Assembly: GCF_026130545.1 (NCBI RefSeq)
Contig: NZ_JAMOIM010000022.1
Coordinates: 1-64,000, forward strand
From: Lichenifustis flavocetrariae
Lineage (GTDB): Bacteria > Pseudomonadota > Alphaproteobacteria > Rhizobiales > Beijerinckiaceae
Direction: 5' to 3'
Length of the DNA: 64,000 nt
Shown: positions 62,382 to 64,000 of the stretch, piece after piece
How positions within the stretch are numbered: the first letter of the stretch is position 1
Layout: every line of letters begins with the position of its first letter
Program-made: the position numbers and the translations under genes
Notes under the pieces: model-generated
What the model saw: the letters and a program-made list of their open reading frames with translations, nothing else
The model's database searches: none
What the model was told of the DNA's origin: nothing

Positions 62382-63542
62382 ATGCTCAACCGCCTCTCCA
62401 AAGGTTTCCTTGCGACCATTAGTCTGGGCGCCCTTCTGGCCTCGAGCAACTTCGGGTTCGCGGCTTCGCAGACGATCAAGATCGCCTATGAGGGTGCGCT
62501 CACGGGGCCGGTCGCCTTCTTCGGCATCCCGATCGGAAACGGCGTCCAGTTGGCGGTTGCCCAGAACCAGGAGGCGCTCGCGAAGCTCGGCATCGATCTG
62601 CAATATGTGCCGGCTGACGATCAGGTGGATGCGGCGCAGGCGCCGACCGTCGCGCGCAAGGTCATTCAAGATGCAGACATTATCGGCGTTGTCGGTCCCA
62701 TCTTCGGTAGCACGACCAATGCCGTGGGTCCGCTCTACACGCAGGCAAGCGTTCCGATGTTGACCATGGGAACCGCAGCAGCACTCGCGACCAAAGGCTG
62801 GACAATGTTCCGGGTCGTGCCCAATGACGATCTACAGGCAGCCGCGGTCGCGGATTACATGACCAAAGCCCTCAAGATCACGAAGATCGGCGTGATCGAC
62901 GACGGAACCCAGTACGGTCACGGTCTGGCCGCAGCCGTGAAGGCGCAGGTCGCCAAGGACGGCGGCAGCGTGGTTGTCGAGGAGGCGATCGATCCGAATG
63001 GCGACGATTTCTCCAGCACCGTATCCAAGATCACCGCGAGTGGGGCAAAAGGCGTATTTCTTGGCGCCAGCGTCAATACCGAGACGGTGTTCAATCGCCA
63101 ACTCGTCGAGGGCGGCTATTCGGGCACATTCTTTGCCCCCGACGGAACGCTCTCGCCCGATTACGTCAAGCTGGCCGGCCCGTCGTCCGAAGGAACATAT
63201 TTCACGTCTCAAGCGGCGCCGGTCGCCGATTACGGTGGGCCGAAGGACGGCCCGCTCGCGACATTCTTTAACGACTATAAGGCGAAGTTCTCCGCGGATG
63301 CGCAGGCCTATAGTGCGGAAGGATTTGATGCGACGAGCATGATCGTTGCAGCGATCAAGTCGGGCGTTCGGGATCGCGCGGGACTTGTCGACTATCTGCG
63401 GAGCAAGGATTACCGCGGTTTGACCCGCACCTACAAATTCCAGGCGAACGGCGAGCCTGAAAGCGACACGAGCATCAATATCTATCAAATCAAGAACGGA
63501 AAGATCGCGTGGCTCGGTGCCAGCAGTGACCTGACCAAGTAG
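62382..63542 (+). CDS. Branched-chain amino-acid-type ABC substrate-binding protein (LivK-like)
   Basis: A 386-residue periplasmic binding protein. Signal peptide to about residue 28 (GFLATISLGALLASSNFGFA). Family segments: IKIAYEGALTGPVAFFGIPI, IIGVVGPIFGSTTNAVGPLY, VIDDGTQYGHGLAAAVKAQV and AYSAEGFDATSMIVAAIKSG. ATG 62382 chosen because AAGG precedes it; an upstream ATG at 62358 is possible. Begins a LivKH-type operon. Such proteins bind amino acids, amides, urea or aromatic acids; ligand unknown. Confidence 0.87.
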   Translation: MLNRLSKGFLATISLGALLASSNFGFAASQTIKIAYEGALTGPVAFFGIPIGNGVQLAVAQNQEALAKLGIDLQYVPADDQVDAAQAPTVARKVIQDADIIGVVGPIFGSTTNAVGPLYTQASVPMLTMGTAAALATKGWTMFRVVPNDDLQAAAVADYMTKALKITKIGVIDDGTQYGHGLAAAVKAQVAKDGGSVVVEEAIDPNGDDFSSTVSKITASGAKGVFLGASVNTETVFNRQLVEGGYSGTFFAPDGTLSPDYVKLAGPSSEGTYFTSQAAPVADYGGPKDGPLATFFNDYKAKFSADAQAYSAEGFDATSMIVAAIKSGVRDRAGLVDYLRSKDYRGLTRTYKFQANGEPESDTSINIYQIKNGKIAWLGASSDLTK

Positions 63543-63591
63543 CGATCTCCCGACCTCACGCCTCATCCGCAGACAATCTCGAGATCATGCG

Positions 63592-64000
63592 ATGAGCTGC
63601 CTCGCCAGTCTTCAGCAGCAGTTCTTCGCGAGCCTGTTCAACGGCCTTGCGATCGGTTCGATCTACGCGCTGATCGCGCTCGGCCTGACGATGGTCTATG
63701 GCATCCTCAACCTGATCAACTTCGCCCACGGCGAAATCTTCATGATCGGAGCATTTGCGGCGTTGGGCGTCTTGTCGGCGCTTGGGGTGAGCGCGTCGTC
63801 GAGCGGGCTGGGCATCACTTTGGCGATTGCCGCCGCTGCTTTGGCCGCCATGGCCGCTTCGGGTGCGGCGGCGATGCTTCTGGAGGTCGTCGCATACCGG
63901 CCGCTCAGGCGTCGCGGCGCACCCCGTCATGCGGCCATGATTTCAGGGCTGGGGTGCAGCGTGGCTATCCAGGAAACCTTCGCGCTGGCATTCGGGCGCG
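63592..64000 (+). CDS. Branched-chain amino-acid-type ABC permease (LivH-like), partial
   Basis: From ATG 63592 an open frame runs past the window end. It begins MSCLASLQQQFFASLFNGLA, then GSIYALIALGLTMVYGILNL and INFAHGEIFMIGAF, the LivH signature, followed by EVVAYRPLRRRGAPRHAAMI. At least 136 of roughly 290 residues are visible. Follows the LivK-like gene by 49 bases. Confidence 0.88.
   Translation, partial: MSCLASLQQQFFASLFNGLAIGSIYALIALGLTMVYGILNLINFAHGEIFMIGAFAALGVLSALGVSASSSGLGITLAIAAAALAAMAASGAAAMLLEVVAYRPLRRRGAPRHAAMISGLGCSVAIQETFALAFGR

Noticed and set aside
1-64000. CRISPR arrays, retrons, diversity-generating elements, tRNA or rRNA genes
   Set aside because: No regularly spaced repeat units, reverse transcriptase motif, cloverleaf or conserved rRNA segment was seen on reading both strands; a covariance-model scan would be needed to exclude small RNAs.

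Overview
The window is GC-rich, densely coded DNA with alphaproteobacterial gene content: rhizobial-type sugar ABC operons, a SorC-DhaK fusion, a DUF1272 protein, FadR-type GntR and LysR regulators, and IS3/IS5/IS21/IS630/ISL3 elements. Hyphomicrobiales (a Methylobacteriaceae, Beijerinckiaceae or rhizobial relative) is the best guess, from gene content only. No rRNA, tRNA, CRISPR array or replication gene was seen. It reads as accessory DNA: a plasmid or a flexible chromosomal region full of catabolic operons, transporters and regulators.

Layout. (1) 1-5.5 kb: end of an EamA transporter, an SDR with a divergent TetR regulator and paired operators, a frameshifted DUF1272 protein, a second SDR, and a hybrid histidine kinase with two single-base frameshifts. 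(2) 5.5-14.7 kb: a carbohydrate locus. A SorC regulator fused to the dihydroxyacetone kinase subunit DhaK is followed by a decayed dhaL remnant. Divergent from it is an operon of binding protein, two permeases, a small membrane protein, two sequence-asymmetric ATPases and a frameshifted PfkB kinase. (3) 14.7-26.8 kb: a decay zone with IS scraps, a flavin disulfide reductase, a DUF4126 protein, a deletion scar joining a LysR gene to a cyanide-insensitive oxidase gene, damaged emrA/emrB-type efflux genes, an intact quinone reductase-like gene and M20 amidohydrolase, an aldo/keto reductase tail, a TetR gene with operators and a broken SDR.

(4) 26.8-42.5 kb: an intact catabolic island. It holds a small protein coupled to a CobW-type metal GTPase, a MetE-like methyltransferase, an SDR, an amidohydrolase, an FmdB zinc ribbon, a ribose-type importer with an unusual ATPase-permease fusion, a beta-hydroxyacid dehydrogenase, a beta-keto acid cleavage enzyme, a two-component flavin monooxygenase, an alpha/beta hydrolase and a LysR regulator. 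It is bounded by IS remnants on both sides and is the best candidate for an undescribed pathway. (5) 42.5-52.2 kb: IS630, IS5 and IS21 debris, a damaged FabF-type synthase, an RND efflux pair under a MarR regulator with matching GTTG-N4-CAAC operators, and a broken integrase. (6) 52.3-59.4 kb: an intact sugar-acid operon with a UxuA-like dehydratase, an RraA-like aldolase, a GntR regulator and a ribose-type importer, with a divergent SDR. (7) 59.4-64 kb: an IS3 element next to a second copy of a 480-bp segment also found at 15.7 kb, an XRE-cupin regulator and the start of a branched-chain amino-acid-type ABC operon.

Many broken genes differ from a readable frame by a single base, often in a short C or G run. 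Either this is a region of active gene decay or some frameshifts are long-read consensus errors. Larger lesions (13-bp duplication, internal deletions, gene fusion scar) are harder to explain as sequencing error.
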